Assembly: GCF_003287285.1 (NCBI RefSeq)
Contig: NZ_QMIG01000010.1
Coordinates: 86,587 to 150,586 of the forward strand
From: Phytoactinopolyspora halophila
Lineage (GTDB): Bacteria > Actinomycetota > Actinomycetes > Jiangellales > Jiangellaceae
Reading direction: 5' to 3'
Length of the DNA stretch: 64,000 nucleotides
Made by a program: the position numbers and the translations under genes
The notes under the pieces: generated by a model
What the model saw: only the letters and a program-made list of their open reading frames with translations
Told to the model about the DNA's origin: nothing
Databases searched by the model: none
Shown here: in pieces, positions 27,331 to 37,271 of the stretch
Position numbering within the stretch: the first letter of the stretch is position 1
Layout of the letters: each line of letters begins with the position of its first letter

Positions 27331-28701
27331 ATGCGCCGCGCGGGTGCTGTCGCGCGCCGGGTCAGGTCCCGAGCGCGCTGGTGGCCCCGGCTGGACCGGC
27401 GAACGGTGCTCGTCCTCGCTGGATGGGCCATCCTCCTCGTCGCCGTCCGGCTGCTGGGACTGTATGTAGCCGCCACTCGTGAGGGGGACCTGAAACTCGG
27501 CGCCATCCCGCTGTATGGCACCTGGGACTGGGCGCTGACCTGGGGGTTGCTCGCACCGGTGGTGGCCGGTGCCGGGTTGGTGGCCTGGTTGCCCTGGCTG
27601 TGCCGCAGCTGGTCCTGGCGGAGCGTGCTGGCCGCGACCGCCGGTGCGGGCGTGGTGTTCAGCCTCGCACTGGCGCTCGCCGAGACGCACGGCAGCGTGT
27701 GGTTGGATATCCACAACAACTACGCGCGCTACATCACGTTCGTCGACGACGCTGGCGTCGGGCCGTTTCTCGACGGCTACACGCAACGCCAGCTCGTCAC
27801 CGACCAGCCGGTGCATCTGCGATCGCACCCGCCGGGCGTGTTGCTGTTCTTCTGGGCTGCCGCCCGCGTCGGGCTGGACGGTCCGTGGTTCGAGAACGCC
27901 ACGGCGATGGTGGCCGTGGCGGTGGCGATCGTCGCGGCGCTGGCGATCCTGCGCGACGTCGCCGGTGAACGTCGCGCCCGGGATGCGGCGCCGTTTCTGG
28001 TGGCCGCTCCCGCGGCGGTGTGGCACACGAACGCTGACGTCCTTTTCGGCGGGGTGGCCCTGGCCGGTGTCGCATGTCTGATCCTGGCGACCAGCCGGAC
28101 CAGCGGAACCGGGCGATCGGCGATGCTGTACACGCTGGGCGGTGGGTTGCTGGCGGGCATCGCCCTGCTGCTGTCGTTCGGTGTCGTGTTGCTGGCGATC
28201 CCCGTCGTGGTGATCGCCGTGTGGCGGCACCGGCAGGGGTTCCGCGCCGCATGGTGCGTCGTGGCGGGTGGCGTCGTCGCGATCACGGTGGTGTTGCTTC
28301 CCGCGGTGTGGGGCTACTGGTGGCTCGACGGGTTCGAGGCGACACGCGAGCGATACCACGGCGGCGTGGCCAGCGTGCGGGGGTACTGGTACTTCGTGCT
28401 GGCCAACGTGGCGGTGTTCGCGTTGGCACTCGGGCCGGCGATCGCCGTGGCGCTGGCCCGCCTGCGTGACCTGCGGGTATGGCTCGTTGCCGGATCCGGG
28501 CTCGCCGTCGTGGCGGTGGCCGATCTGTCCGGTATGTCGTCCGGCGAGACCGAGCGGATCTGGCAGCCGTTCATGCCGCTGGTGCTGCTCGCCGGTTGCG
28601 CTCTGGGGCGAGAACGCCCCCTCGCGGACGTGCGTGGCTGGGTGGCAGTGCAGGTGGTGGTCACCGTGGCGCTTGTCGCGGCGTTGCGGGTGCCGTGGTG
28701 A
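27331..28701 (+). CDS. polytopic membrane protein, possible GT-C-like glycosyltransferase
   Basis: A 456-residue membrane protein with about 11-12 hydrophobic segments. A non-membrane stretch after span 3 (NNYARYITFVDDAGVGPF, then LRSHPPGVLLFFW) faces outward; Asp/His/Arg residues in such loops occur in GT-C mannosyl- or arabinosyltransferases, but I cannot match a family. It starts 13 nt after the kinase gene and is followed 28 nt later by a sugar epimerase gene, so a cell-surface glycan role is the best guess. ATG 27331 is chosen; ATG 27298 would overlap the kinase gene. Confidence 0.7.
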   Translation: MRRAGAVARRVRSRARWWPRLDRRTVLVLAGWAILLVAVRLLGLYVAATREGDLKLGAIPLYGTWDWALTWGLLAPVVAGAGLVAWLPWLCRSWSWRSVLAATAGAGVVFSLALALAETHGSVWLDIHNNYARYITFVDDAGVGPFLDGYTQRQLVTDQPVHLRSHPPGVLLFFWAAARVGLDGPWFENATAMVAVAVAIVAALAILRDVAGERRARDAAPFLVAAPAAVWHTNADVLFGGVALAGVACLILATSRTSGTGRSAMLYTLGGGLLAGIALLLSFGVVLLAIPVVVIAVWRHRQGFRAAWCVVAGGVVAITVVLLPAVWGYWWLDGFEATRERYHGGVASVRGYWYFVLANVAVFALALGPAIAVALARLRDLRVWLVAGSGLAVVAVADLSGMSSGETERIWQPFMPLVLLAGCALGRERPLADVRGWVAVQVVVTVALVAALRVPW

Positions 28702-28729
28702 GAGCCGACGACGAGAAGGGATGGGTGCA

Positions 28730-29767
28730 ATGCGCGTGCTGGTGACGGGTGGTGCCGGATTCATCGGCAGCCATGTGGTGGAGCAGCTGGTCGAGCAGGG
28801 AGCCGAGGTCGTCGTGCTCGACTCGCTCGCGGCACACGACGCCCCTCCGGAGTACCTGCCGCCCTCGGTGGACATGCGCGTCGCCGACCTGCGTGACGAG
28901 GAGGCCGTCCGGCGGGCGGTGGGAGACGTCGACGCCGTGAGCCACCAGGCGGCACGGGTCGGCCTGGGTGTCGATCTCGACGACGTCACGGCCTATGTGG
29001 CCGACAACGATGCCGGCACCGCTGTCCTGCTGCGAGCGCTGTGGCGCCGTTCGTTCCGGGGCCGGCTCGTCGTGGCGTCGTCGATGGTGGTGTACGGCGA
29101 AGGGCGGTACCGATGCTCGCGCCACGGTGACGTGCTCGCTGGGCCCCGACTGGCCGAAGACCTGGAACTGGGGCGATTCGAGCCGCCGTGCAGCCGCTGT
29201 GGTGCCCCGCTGTCCTGGGCGCCGGTCGGCGAGGAAGCGCCAGTCGATCCCCGTAATGTCTACGCCGCGACGAAGGTTCACACGGAGCAGCTCGCCGCCG
29301 TCTACGGTCGCGAGAGCGGTTCCCCGGTGTGCGCGTTGCGGTACCATAACGTGTACGGGCCGCGAATGCCCCGGGACACGCCATACGCGGGGGTTGCCAG
29401 CATCTTTCGCAGCGCTGTCGAGTCCGGCAGGGCTCCGCGCGTTTTCGAAGACGGCGGGCAGATGCGAGACTTCGTCCACGTCCACGACGTGGCCCGGGCG
29501 AACGTGCTCGCGCTGAACTCATCGTGGCAGGGCGCGTGCAATGTCGCCAGTGGACAGCCGCGCAGTGTCCACGACATGGCGCGTGCCCTGAGTGGATGCG
29601 GCGAGGGTGCTGATCGGCCGGCGCCCGTCGTCACCGGGGAGTTCCGGCTGGGCGATGTCCGGCATGTGGTCGCGTCGCCGGCGCGGGCCGCCGAAGCGCT
29701 CGGTTTCGAGGCCACGATAGGTTTCGAGGAGGGAATGGCTGCATTCCGGAACGTACCGTTGCGCTAG
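28730..29767 (+). CDS. NAD-dependent sugar epimerase, dTDP-L-rhamnose 4-epimerase-like
   Basis: A 345-residue extended SDR: TGGAGFIGSH (residues 6-15), catalytic YAATK in VYAATKVHTEQ, and the ligand segment RYHNVYGPRMP. An insert carries four Cys/His candidates, YRCSRHG and PPCSRCGAPL, like the metal-binding-looking insert I know from dTDP-L-rhamnose 4-epimerases. GAGAAGGG lies 9 nt before ATG 28730. It is the last gene of a rightward operon with the two-component system and membrane protein. No rhamnose synthesis genes are in the window, so the exact sugar is open. Confidence 0.8.
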   Translation: MRVLVTGGAGFIGSHVVEQLVEQGAEVVVLDSLAAHDAPPEYLPPSVDMRVADLRDEEAVRRAVGDVDAVSHQAARVGLGVDLDDVTAYVADNDAGTAVLLRALWRRSFRGRLVVASSMVVYGEGRYRCSRHGDVLAGPRLAEDLELGRFEPPCSRCGAPLSWAPVGEEAPVDPRNVYAATKVHTEQLAAVYGRESGSPVCALRYHNVYGPRMPRDTPYAGVASIFRSAVESGRAPRVFEDGGQMRDFVHVHDVARANVLALNSSWQGACNVASGQPRSVHDMARALSGCGEGADRPAPVVTGEFRLGDVRHVVASPARAAEALGFEATIGFEEGMAAFRNVPLR

Positions 29768-29845
29768 TCTTCATCTTGTTCCTCTAGCATTTTTCTTGGT
29801 TCAACTGACCTGACCATCGAGACCGTCCCTGTGAGGGAGATCCTC

Positions 29846-30466
29846 GTGCGCCTACGCATGCGCCTCTCATCAGGTGATTCCATCTTCTATGACCTCTTCA
29901 CGGCAGCGGCGCTGAACCTGCGCGACGGTGTGCGGGTGCTCTCGGAGGCGCTGGCCCCCGACGCCGACCGGGCGGCTCTCGTGCCTCGGCTCAAGGACAT
30001 CGAGCACGCCGGTGATGAGCACACGCATGACATTGTGCGCAGGGTGAACTCCGGAGCGAAGACGCCCTTCCACCGTGATGACATCTATCGTTTGGCCGGC
30101 GGGATCGATGACGTCCTCGATGATGTCGAGGCCGCGCTCGATCTCATGGTGTTGTACCGGATCAAGGAAATGCCCACGGGGATCGCGGCCGTCGTCGACG
30201 TGCTCGATCGTGCGGCCGATCTCACGGCGGAGGCGATGCCCCGGCTGCGCACCGCGAATGAGCTGACCAAGTACTGGATCGAGATCAACCGGCTGGAGAA
30301 CGAGGCGGATCAGACCTATCGGCGGTTACTGGCGCACATCTTCTCCGGGGAGTACGACGCGCTCACGGTGCACAAGCTGAAAGACGTGATCGAGATCCTC
30401 GAATCGGCGGTCGACGGGTTCGAGCGAGTGGCAAACATCGTGGAGCAGATCGCGCTCAAACAGTGA
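29846..30466 (+). CDS. DUF47 family protein (PhoU-like phosphate-transport accessory)
   Basis: A 206-residue all-helical protein of the DUF47/PhoU-like family; DIEHAGDEHTHDIVRRVNSG and PFHRDDIYRLAGGIDDVLDDVE carry the metal-binding E/D-x3-D style repeats of PhoU proteins. Such genes normally precede a PiT low-affinity phosphate transporter, but here the next gene is convergent, so it stands alone. GTG 29846 has GGGAGA 5 nt upstream; GTG 29831 is also in frame. Its closeness to ppk fits a phosphate theme. Confidence 0.88.
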   Translation: MRLRMRLSSGDSIFYDLFTAAALNLRDGVRVLSEALAPDADRAALVPRLKDIEHAGDEHTHDIVRRVNSGAKTPFHRDDIYRLAGGIDDVLDDVEAALDLMVLYRIKEMPTGIAAVVDVLDRAADLTAEAMPRLRTANELTKYWIEINRLENEADQTYRRLLAHIFSGEYDALTVHKLKDVIEILESAVDGFERVANIVEQIALKQ

Positions 30467-30495
30467 TCCGAGCATGGTGCTCGGGTGAGAAACGT

Positions 30496-32055
30496 TCAAC
30501 CGACGAATCCGCTCTCCTCGGTGACCCGGCGCGCCTCGGGCCAGATCGAAGCGAAACGCGACTGCGCCGTCCCGGCGTATGCCAGCTCGAGCTGGCCCAG
30601 CGCGTCGAGCGCGGCGCCGAATTCCGGCTTGGCCACCTGTCGTGCCAGGTCGTGGAGGTAAGCACCGGCCTGCACCGCATCCTGGTGTTCGCCGAGCACG
30701 TCGGTCAGCCGCTCGGCTTGCCGGGCGCAGGTCCGGGCCGGCTCGCCGAGGGCGGTCGCCGCCGCGTCCGCGGCGTAGCGGCTGCGTTTCGCCCGCAGCC
30801 GGACCGCGTGCCAGTCTTCGACGGGCGAGCTCTCACCCAGCTCGTCGGCGTCGGCGCGTAGCCGCTTCCATTCCTTGTTCACCAGGCGCGGGACAACAAC
30901 ACGCGTGGGATCGGCTGCACGGGCGGTCAACGCCGGCCCGTTCGCGGCCGCGACGAGCGATTCGTGCAAGGCGAGATAGCGATCCGAGTCGAGGATCTGC
31001 CAGGCGTTCTCCCGAGCGTCGACGATGGCGGTGCCGAGTTCGGCGTCGAGGAGATCACGGAGTGCATCGGTGGAGACCCCGTGCGGAAGGCTGTCGGGGG
31101 AGATCTCCGATGCGTGCGCGATGAGCCGCGAGTGCAGCACTTCCTTCTCGCGGAGGGTGCCCAGGCCCCGGGCGAACCAGGCAAGCTCATCACGCAGTCC
31201 GCTCGCCCATCCGGACTCGAGGAGGGGACGGAACGTACGCAGGGCGGAACGCAACCGGCGAGCGGCGACCCGCATCTGGTGGACGGGCTCGCCATCGTCG
31301 GGATCGCAGCGGAACGCGATGTCGGCGAAACGCAGCGCCCTTACCTGCGCTGCCAGATAGGAAGTCACGGTGTCGCCCGCCGCGTCGTCGAGACCCGGCT
31401 CCGGTGGTGCGCCCACCTCGGGTGGTGCGGTAGCGGCCGGACCCAGCGAGCGCACCACCTTGGCGACGAACTCGCCGCTGACGGCTCCAGCGGACGCCAG
31501 CGCGTCGGCGACGCGTGCCAGCGCCGGTCCGCCGTCACGTTCTTCGAGCTCGAGCTCGCGGAAGCGTGCGGTGGTCGTCCCGTACGTGTCGAGTACGTGC
31601 ACCGCGTCGTCGACGAGCTCGGCGACGGCACGTCCGGCATCGTTGCGCAACAGCCATGCGGACCGGTGAGTTCGTAGCGTGGCGGCATGCTGGACGCGTG
31701 CATCCCGGAGGATCACCCGCACGACGTGGGTGAGTTCGTCGGGCGGAGCGTCGTCGCCAACCGAGAGCGGCAGGCGTACCTCGGTGCGGACTCCAGGGAA
31801 GGCGCGACGCTCGGGAACCTTGAGATGCCACCCCTCGTCATCCCCCGTTCGCCTGCGTAGCGTGATGCCTTCGCGGGCGAGACGCAGATCTGGGGTGTCG
31901 AAGTACGCGGATTCCAGGTCCCGGAGCCCGAGCTCCTCCATGTCGGCCACACCGTCGATGGCGCGCAGGTCGGGAAGCTGGAAGAGGCCGTGGATGCGGA
32001 ACTTCTGCTCCACCTCTCGTGCCGTTTCGGGTCGATGCGTCTGCTGGGAGGTCAT
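30496..32055 (-). CDS. CYTH and CHAD domain protein
   Basis: A 519-residue two-domain protein. The N-terminal CYTH (triphosphate tunnel) domain shows the ExExK motif as EVEQKF at about residues 12-17 and ends near 210. The CHAD domain (about 230-510) has paired helices with conserved basic residues ([29 protein letters not shown]) that bind polyphosphate. It overlaps ppk by 4 bp (ATGA), so both are made together. The role is probably polyphosphate binding or hydrolysis of short polyphosphates; CYTH alone often has triphosphatase activity. Confidence 0.92.
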   Translation of the reverse strand: MTSQQTHRPETAREVEQKFRIHGLFQLPDLRAIDGVADMEELGLRDLESAYFDTPDLRLAREGITLRRRTGDDEGWHLKVPERRAFPGVRTEVRLPLSVGDDAPPDELTHVVRVILRDARVQHAATLRTHRSAWLLRNDAGRAVAELVDDAVHVLDTYGTTTARFRELELEERDGGPALARVADALASAGAVSGEFVAKVVRSLGPAATAPPEVGAPPEPGLDDAAGDTVTSYLAAQVRALRFADIAFRCDPDDGEPVHQMRVAARRLRSALRTFRPLLESGWASGLRDELAWFARGLGTLREKEVLHSRLIAHASEISPDSLPHGVSTDALRDLLDAELGTAIVDARENAWQILDSDRYLALHESLVAAANGPALTARAADPTRVVVPRLVNKEWKRLRADADELGESSPVEDWHAVRLRAKRSRYAADAAATALGEPARTCARQAERLTDVLGEHQDAVQAGAYLHDLARQVAKPEFGAALDALGQLELAYAGTAQSRFASIWPEARRVTEESGFVG

Positions 32056-34130
32056 GGGTTCGTCCTCCGCCGCTTCCTGCGCTCGATCAGCTCGTGCTGG
32101 AGATCGGTCAATGCCTCCCCATCGCTGTCGGTGTGCTTCCTCTCCCACGTTCCGTCGGGCCGCAGGTGCCAGGCCGCGGTGGTGGGGTCAAAGGCGAGGT
32201 CGAACAGGGCATCCAGATCCCGCAAGTGTTCCGGGTCGCGGAGCTGGACCATGACCTCGACGCGGCGATCGAGATTGCGATGCATGAAGTCGGCGGAACC
32301 GATCCAGCACTCCGGATCACCGCCGTTGTGGAAAGCCATGATGCGGGAGTGCTCGAGGAACCGTCCCAGGATGCTGATCACCCGGATGTTCTCGGAGAGC
32401 CCTGGAACACCGGCGCGCAACCCGCAGATGCCGCGGACCCAGATGTCGACGGGAACGCCCGCCCTGGACGCGTCGTACAGGGCGTCGATAATCGCCTCGT
32501 CGACCAGCGAATTCAGCTTGAGCCGGATGCGTGCGGGGCGCTGTGCCAGGTGATGCTCGACCTCGCGATGGATCCGCTCGAGTATCCCGGTGCGCAGGGA
32601 ACGCGGGGCCACCAGGAGCCGCTCGTACTCGGATTCGATCGAATATCCGGAGAGTGAGTTGAACAGGTGATTGGCGTCCTCCGCGACGCCGTCGTCGGCG
32701 GTCAGCAGGCCGAGGTCCTCGTAGAGGCGTGCCGTCTTGGGATGGTAGTTGCCCGTTCCGATGTGGGTGTAGCGGCGGATGCCGATCGTCTCATCCCGTA
32801 CGACGAGGCAGAGCTTGCTGTGGGTCTTCAACCCGACCAAGCCGTACACGACGTGCACACCGGCCTCTTCGAGCTTGCGTGCCCAGGTGATGTTCGCCTG
32901 CTCGTCGAATCGCGCCTTGATCTCCACGAGCGCGAGAACCTGCTTTCCCGATTCGGCGGCGTCCACCAGGGCGTCGATGATCGGCGAGTCACCACTGGTG
33001 CGGTAAAGCGTCTGCTTGATGGCCAGAACCCGCGGATCGGCGGCGGCCTGTTCGATGAAGCGCTGGACGCTGGTGGAGAACGAGTCGTACGGGTGATGCA
33101 CCAGAACGTCGCCCTTGGATATGGCCGAGAACATGTCCGCGGGGGCGGCGGATTCGACGTCGGGCAGATCCCGGTGCGTGGCCGGCAGGAAGGGGCGATG
33201 TTTCAGTTCGGCGCGGTCGAGCTCGGCGATGCTGCTCAGGCCGGTCAGATCCAGCGGGCCGGGAAGTGAGAACGTCTCGTGCTGGCTCACTCCCAGCTCG
33301 CGTTGCAAGAGGTTCAGCACGTGCGCGTCGACGGTCTCCTCCACCTCCAGGCGCACGGCGGGCCCGAAGCGGCGGCGCATCAGTTCGCGTTCCATCGCGG
33401 TCAGGAGATTCTCGGCATCGTCCTCTTCCACCTCGACGTCTTCGTTGCGCGTGACCCGGAACATGTGATGTTGCAGGATCTCCATTCCGGGGAAGAGGGA
33501 CGACAGGTGGATGGCGATCACGTCTTCCAGCGGGACGAAGCGTTGCCCGGCCACGGGCAGGAACCGGGGAACGTTGGAGGGCACCTTGACCCGGGCGAAG
33601 TGCTCGGTGTGGGTGTTGGGGTTGCGCACCATCACCGCGAGGTTCAGGGAGAGTCCGGAGATGTACGGGAAGGGGTGCGCCGGGTCGACGGCCAGGGGCG
33701 TCAGGACGGGGAAGATCCGTTCCCGGAAGAGGGTGTGCAAGCCGGCCCGCTCGTCGTCGTCGAGATCTTCCCAGTGGGTGATCTCGATACCCTCCTTGAC
33801 GAGTGCCGGGTGGACGTCGTCGCGAAAGCAGGTGAGGTGGCGCCGCATGAGCTCGTAGGAGTGCTCCAGGGCTCGTTCGAGCACCTCGCGTGGTAGCAGG
33901 CCGCTCACGGCGGGCACGGCCACGCCGGCCGCGATGCGGCGTTTCAGACCGGCGACGCGAACCATGAAGAACTCGTCGAGGTTGCTGGAGAAGATGGCGA
34001 GGAACCGGACCCGCTCGAGGAGTGGCAAATCCCGGTCTTCTGCCAGTTCCAGTACCCGCGTGTTGAAGGCCAGCCAGGACAGTTCGCGGTCGAGATAGCG
34101 CTGCTCTGCCTGCGGCTGGTCTACGGCCAT
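32052..34130 (-). CDS. ppk1: polyphosphate kinase 1
   Basis: A 692-residue enzyme that reversibly makes polyphosphate from ATP. The N-terminal domain begins [20 protein letters not shown]; the autophosphorylated His region is [20 protein letters not shown], with a second active-site His in the [12 protein letters not shown] half. Length is normal. ATG 34130 gives the family N-terminus. A long hairpin repeat lies 32 nt upstream, between it and mshD. The order mshD-ppk-CHAD on one strand matches that known in Streptomyces near glnR. Confidence 0.95.
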   Translation of the reverse strand: MAVDQPQAEQRYLDRELSWLAFNTRVLELAEDRDLPLLERVRFLAIFSSNLDEFFMVRVAGLKRRIAAGVAVPAVSGLLPREVLERALEHSYELMRRHLTCFRDDVHPALVKEGIEITHWEDLDDDERAGLHTLFRERIFPVLTPLAVDPAHPFPYISGLSLNLAVMVRNPNTHTEHFARVKVPSNVPRFLPVAGQRFVPLEDVIAIHLSSLFPGMEILQHHMFRVTRNEDVEVEEDDAENLLTAMERELMRRRFGPAVRLEVEETVDAHVLNLLQRELGVSQHETFSLPGPLDLTGLSSIAELDRAELKHRPFLPATHRDLPDVESAAPADMFSAISKGDVLVHHPYDSFSTSVQRFIEQAAADPRVLAIKQTLYRTSGDSPIIDALVDAAESGKQVLALVEIKARFDEQANITWARKLEEAGVHVVYGLVGLKTHSKLCLVVRDETIGIRRYTHIGTGNYHPKTARLYEDLGLLTADDGVAEDANHLFNSLSGYSIESEYERLLVAPRSLRTGILERIHREVEHHLAQRPARIRLKLNSLVDEAIIDALYDASRAGVPVDIWVRGICGLRAGVPGLSENIRVISILGRFLEHSRIMAFHNGGDPECWIGSADFMHRNLDRRVEVMVQLRDPEHLRDLDALFDLAFDPTTAAWHLRPDGTWERKHTDSDGEALTDLQHELIERRKRRRTNP

Positions 34131-34161
34131 GCCTTCAATGATCCCACGCCACCTCTCTTCA

Positions 34162-34249
34162 GAATGATCATGTTTGGTAGGTTTTCCCGAGCCGTAAGAC
34201 GCCTGTAAACATGGTACGGCTCGGAGAAACCTGCCATACATGATCATTC
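34162..34249. repeat. family-2 hairpin repeat, complete copy
   Basis: An 88-bp imperfect inverted repeat. The left arm (34162-34196) starts GAATGATCATG and ends CGAGCCGTA; the right arm (34215-34249) is its near-perfect complement, with four mismatches; the loop is about 18 nt. A second copy is at 50704-50774, with the loop region conserved too. It lies between mshD and ppk, which read the same way, so it would be in the transcript as a terminator, processing site or leader element. Confidence 0.85.
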
Positions 34250-34301
34250 AGGTCATTCGGGTCGGGATAGTCGCGAAATGATCGGAACGGCCACGGGGCG
34301 T

Positions 34302-35204
34302 TCAGCCCGCGCGGTGATAGGCGACGTCGATGCCGTACTGCGTGAACCCGAGCCGTTCGTAGACCCGGCGTGCCGCGGCGTTGTCCCCTTCCACGTACAG
34401 CATCAGCTCCTCCACCCCCGGTTGGCTGGCGAGATATCGCAGTCCGGCGGCGGTCAGATACGAGCCGACACCCTGGCCGTGCGCATGTGGCGCGACGCCG
34501 AGGACGTACACCTCGCCGACGCGGGTGCCACCGGGCTCGCCCGACGCCGGAGGGTGAATCTTGGTCCAGTGAAATCCGAGCAGCTCACCGGACGCGTCGA
34601 CGGCGAGAAAGAACCCGGCGGGATCGAACCACGGCTCGGCCTCGGCCTGGTGGAGATCCTCCAGAGTGCGACTGCCCTGTTCGGGATGCGACGCGAAGGC
34701 CGCGGCATTGACGCGGAGCCAAGCGTTCTCGTCGTGGCCGGGCTCGAAAGTGCGGACGGTGACGCCGGGCGGCGGCTCGATCGCCGGAACCGGGACGGAC
34801 GCATCCCGACGGAGCTGCAAGAGTTCGCGTGCCCGGTGGAGACCGTGCCGCCTGGCCAACGTGCGAGCGGCAGGGTGGTCGCCGTGTGACCAGAGCCACA
34901 GCTCGCCGTCCACGCGCCGCAGTAGCTCGGCGAGCAACTCGCCGCCGTGCCCCTGGCCCCGCCGCTCGGGGTCGACGAGCAGTTCGGCCGCGCGCCGCTC
35001 TCCCTGGTCAGCGACGAATGCGGCGCCGGCGAGCTCTCCATCATCGTCGGCACTGAGCGCGAGCCGGGTCTGGCCCGCGGTGGCCCGGTGCCACAGATCG
35101 TCCGCGAAGGGGTCCCGTCCATCGACGGCACGGGCGCGATCAGCCAGTTTCCCGAGCCGCTCGATCGTCTCCGGGTCGAAGTTCGTTCTTTGAAAAATGC
35201 TCAC
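34302..35204 (-). CDS. mshD: mycothiol synthase (MshD)
   Basis: A 300-residue protein with two GNAT acetyltransferase domains (about 1-140 and 150-300). It transfers acetyl from acetyl-CoA to Cys-GlcN-Ins, the last step of mycothiol synthesis. Acetyl-CoA loops are VDPERRGQGHGGELL and GVAPHAHGQGVGSYL; the C-terminus YVEGDNAAARRVYERLGF is typical. GTG 35204 (or 35207) is chosen because it gives the usual length. The open frame further upstream only translates an 18-bp tandem repeat. Confidence 0.92.
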   Translation of the reverse strand: MSIFQRTNFDPETIERLGKLADRARAVDGRDPFADDLWHRATAGQTRLALSADDDGELAGAAFVADQGERRAAELLVDPERRGQGHGGELLAELLRRVDGELWLWSHGDHPAARTLARRHGLHRARELLQLRRDASVPVPAIEPPPGVTVRTFEPGHDENAWLRVNAAAFASHPEQGSRTLEDLHQAEAEPWFDPAGFFLAVDASGELLGFHWTKIHPPASGEPGGTRVGEVYVLGVAPHAHGQGVGSYLTAAGLRYLASQPGVEELMLYVEGDNAAARRVYERLGFTQYGIDVAYHRAG

Positions 35205-35249
35205 CACGGCATCATCGCGCAACGCCGCGTCGAGACGGCATCGGCCTCC

Positions 35250-35303
35250 GGACCAGTACCGACCTCTGGACCAGCGTCGACCTCTGGCCCAGTGCCGATC
35301 GGC
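35250..35303. repeat. 18-bp tandem repeat (three units)
   Basis: Three units at 35250-35267, 35268-35285 and 35286-35303, the first two nearly identical (GGACCAG..CGACCTCT), the third diverged. They sit in the gap between glnR and mshD, both leftward, and so in the promoter/leader of mshD if it has its own transcript. Confidence 0.8.
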
Positions 35304-35344
35304 ACGGGCGGTCACTGATCACAGGCGGCCGGTCCCGGGTTCGC

Positions 35345-36151
35345 TCAGGCGTCCAGCCGGATCGTGTCGTTGGACGGCGTGGAAAGCGTGTGCGCTCCGG
35401 CGGCATCGGCCGGGCGAGGGTCGTCGGGCACGTCGACGCCGGCCGGAGCCGTCGACGAGTTGGTCCGCCGCGGGTTGCGTTGCTGGGGTGGAACGAAGCG
35501 GTAGCCGACGTTTCGTACGGTGCCGATCAGGGCCTCGTGCTCGGCGCCGAGCTTGGCACGCAGCCGCCGGACGTGAACGTCGACGGTGCGGGTGCCCCCG
35601 AAGTAGTCGTAGCCCCACACCTCCTGCAGGAGCTGCTCGCGGGTGAAGACCCTGCCCTGATGCTGGGCGAGGAACTTCAGCAGCTCGAACTCCTTGTAGG
35701 TGAGCTCCAGAGTGCGGCGGCCGACCCGGGCGGAATACGTGGCTTCGTCGATCACGAGCTCGCCGGAACGGATCTCGTTGGGTTCTTTCGACGTCGCGGC
35801 CGCGAGCTTGCCCTGGGCGAGCCGGAGCCGGGCTTCGACTTCGGCCGGGCCCGCAGTGTCGAGGAGGACGTCGTCGATGCCCCACTCGGCGGTTACGGCG
35901 GCCAGGCCACCTTCGGTGGTGACGACCATCAGCGGGACGTCCACTCCGGTGGTGCGCAGCAGGCGGGTCAGGCTGCGGGCCTGCGAGAGATCGCGGCGGG
36001 CGTCGACGAGCACGATGTCGCCGCGTGGCGCGTCGACGAGCGCGGAGCTCTCAGCCGGCATCACTGTCACGTCATGAAGGAGTAGCCCGAGCGCTGGCAG
36101 CGTGTCCTCGGCGGACTGCGACGCCTGGCTGAGCAGCACGATCGTTGCCAT
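35345..36151 (-). CDS. glnR: GlnR, OmpR-type global nitrogen regulator
   Basis: A 268-residue atypical response regulator. The receiver-like domain carries [21 protein letters not shown] and [33 protein letters not shown], which are recognisable GlnR segments, but lacks the usual acidic pair and phosphorylation pocket. The winged helix follows ([21 protein letters not shown] split, [22 protein letters not shown]). GlnR activates ammonium assimilation genes such as glnA and amtB. ATG 36151 gives the family length. It is orphan, with no kinase nearby, and is next to mshD as in other actinobacteria. Confidence 0.92.
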   Translation of the reverse strand: MATIVLLSQASQSAEDTLPALGLLLHDVTVMPAESSALVDAPRGDIVLVDARRDLSQARSLTRLLRTTGVDVPLMVVTTEGGLAAVTAEWGIDDVLLDTAGPAEVEARLRLAQGKLAAATSKEPNEIRSGELVIDEATYSARVGRRTLELTYKEFELLKFLAQHQGRVFTREQLLQEVWGYDYFGGTRTVDVHVRRLRAKLGAEHEALIGTVRNVGYRFVPPQQRNPRRTNSSTAPAGVDVPDDPRPADAAGAHTLSTPSNDTIRLDA

Positions 36152-36353
36152 CTGCGATCTCCTATCGCCTCCGGCCGCAAACACGAAAGGACCTGGGAGC
36201 GCCATTGCCCAGGTCCTCACCTCCCAGGAAGGATATCGGACGGAGGCGATGCACGTACAACTGGCACGTGCCGCACCTTTCGACCCGTCGTCGGCGAGCC
36301 CGGTCGAGCTGGAGTCGCCTGCGCTGGCCGCCGGATGTGATGAGATGGACGAC

Positions 36354-36620
36354 ATGGCTAAGGTGACGCTGCGGTACTGGGCAGCGCTTCGTGCGGCAGC
36401 AGGTGTGGCCGAGGAGACGTTCGACGCCACCACCCTGCATGAGGCGCTGGCCGCGGCACGGGCCGAACACGGTGAAGACTCCCGGTTCGCGGCAGTATTG
36501 AGCATCTGCACCGCCGTCGTCGACGAGACGCCTGCCGGCTCGCAAGATCCGGTCCTCGTTCCCGTGTCCGAGGGATCCGTTATCGAGTTGCTCCCGCCGT
36601 ACGCGGGTGGCGGAGGCTGA
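36354..36620 (+). CDS. MoaD/ThiS-family sulfur carrier protein
   Basis: An 88-residue ubiquitin-like beta-grasp protein. The C-terminus YAGGGG provides the Gly-Gly tail that is adenylated and thiocarboxylated in this family. [17 protein letters not shown] at the start is like the MoaD-type protein found beside glnR in actinobacteria. ATG 36354 is chosen over 36345 on that basis. Which pathway it feeds (molybdopterin, thiamine, or the neighbouring radical-SAM cluster) is unknown; no moaE, thiG or activating E1-like gene is in the window. Confidence 0.85.
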   Translation: MAKVTLRYWAALRAAAGVAEETFDATTLHEALAAARAEHGEDSRFAAVLSICTAVVDETPAGSQDPVLVPVSEGSVIELLPPYAGGGG

Positions 36621-36725
36621 ACGAGGCAGAGCCGCACAGGCTTTCGCACTTCGTAAGGATCACGCCGGGCGTTTCCGTGTTTCAGTCGAATCGACGACGA
36701 ACCGCGAGAGATCGGGACGCGATCG

Positions 36726-37271
36726 ATGACGGTGGACACGGCGAGCACGGTGGAGCCTCGCGAGCCGCTGGCGAGCTCGCGATCGAGCATCTGGCTGCTG
36801 GCTGCGGCCCGAATCGGCGTGGCGCTGATGTGGATCGACAACGCGTCGTGGAAGCGACCACCGGAATTCGGCCGGGGCGAAGAGCCGCGAATGCTCTACG
36901 CCTGGACGCTGACGGGCGTGGAACACGAGGTCTTCGCCCCGTATGCGTGGCTGCTGGACAACGTCGTCCTGCCGAACTTCACCTTCTTCGGGTGGGCGGT
37001 GCTGATCGTTGAAGCATCGCTCGGCGCCTTCTTGTTCATCGGCCTGCTGACCAGGGCGTGGGCGCTCATCGGCATGGCGCAAACGGCCGTCATCGCGCTG
37101 TCGACGCTCAACGCGCCACACGAGTGGTACTGGGCCTACCTGCTGATGTTCCTGGTCCATCTCATGCTGTTCGCCACCGCAGCCGGACGTTATGGGGGAT
37201 TGGACGGCGTACTGCGCCCGATCTGGCGGCAGGCGGGAAGGCTTACGCCCCTGTTGGAGAAGGCGTCATGA
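36726..37271 (+). CDS. DoxX/DoxD-like membrane protein
   Basis: A 181-residue membrane protein with about four to five spans and the DoxX-like architecture ([44 protein letters not shown]). DoxX/DoxD families include subunits of thiosulfate:quinone oxidoreductase and membrane parts of thiol-redox complexes. It begins 105 nt after the sulfur carrier gene and overlaps the next gene by 4 bp. The residue pattern [14 protein letters not shown] suggests a TQO-like subgroup, but I cannot confirm this. Confidence 0.75.
   Translation: MTVDTASTVEPREPLASSRSSIWLLAAARIGVALMWIDNASWKRPPEFGRGEEPRMLYAWTLTGVEHEVFAPYAWLLDNVVLPNFTFFGWAVLIVEASLGAFLFIGLLTRAWALIGMAQTAVIALSTLNAPHEWYWAYLLMFLVHLMLFATAAGRYGGLDGVLRPIWRQAGRLTPLLEKAS

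Noticed and set aside
27226..28989. 587-codon antisense frame over the membrane protein gene
   Set aside because: Pure shadow; His/Asp/Arg-rich translation typical of the opposite strand of hydrophobic GC-rich genes.
29790..29830. PhoP-box-like GTTCA repeats upstream of the DUF47 gene
   Set aside because: Only a partial match to the 11-bp direct repeat pattern; not convincing.
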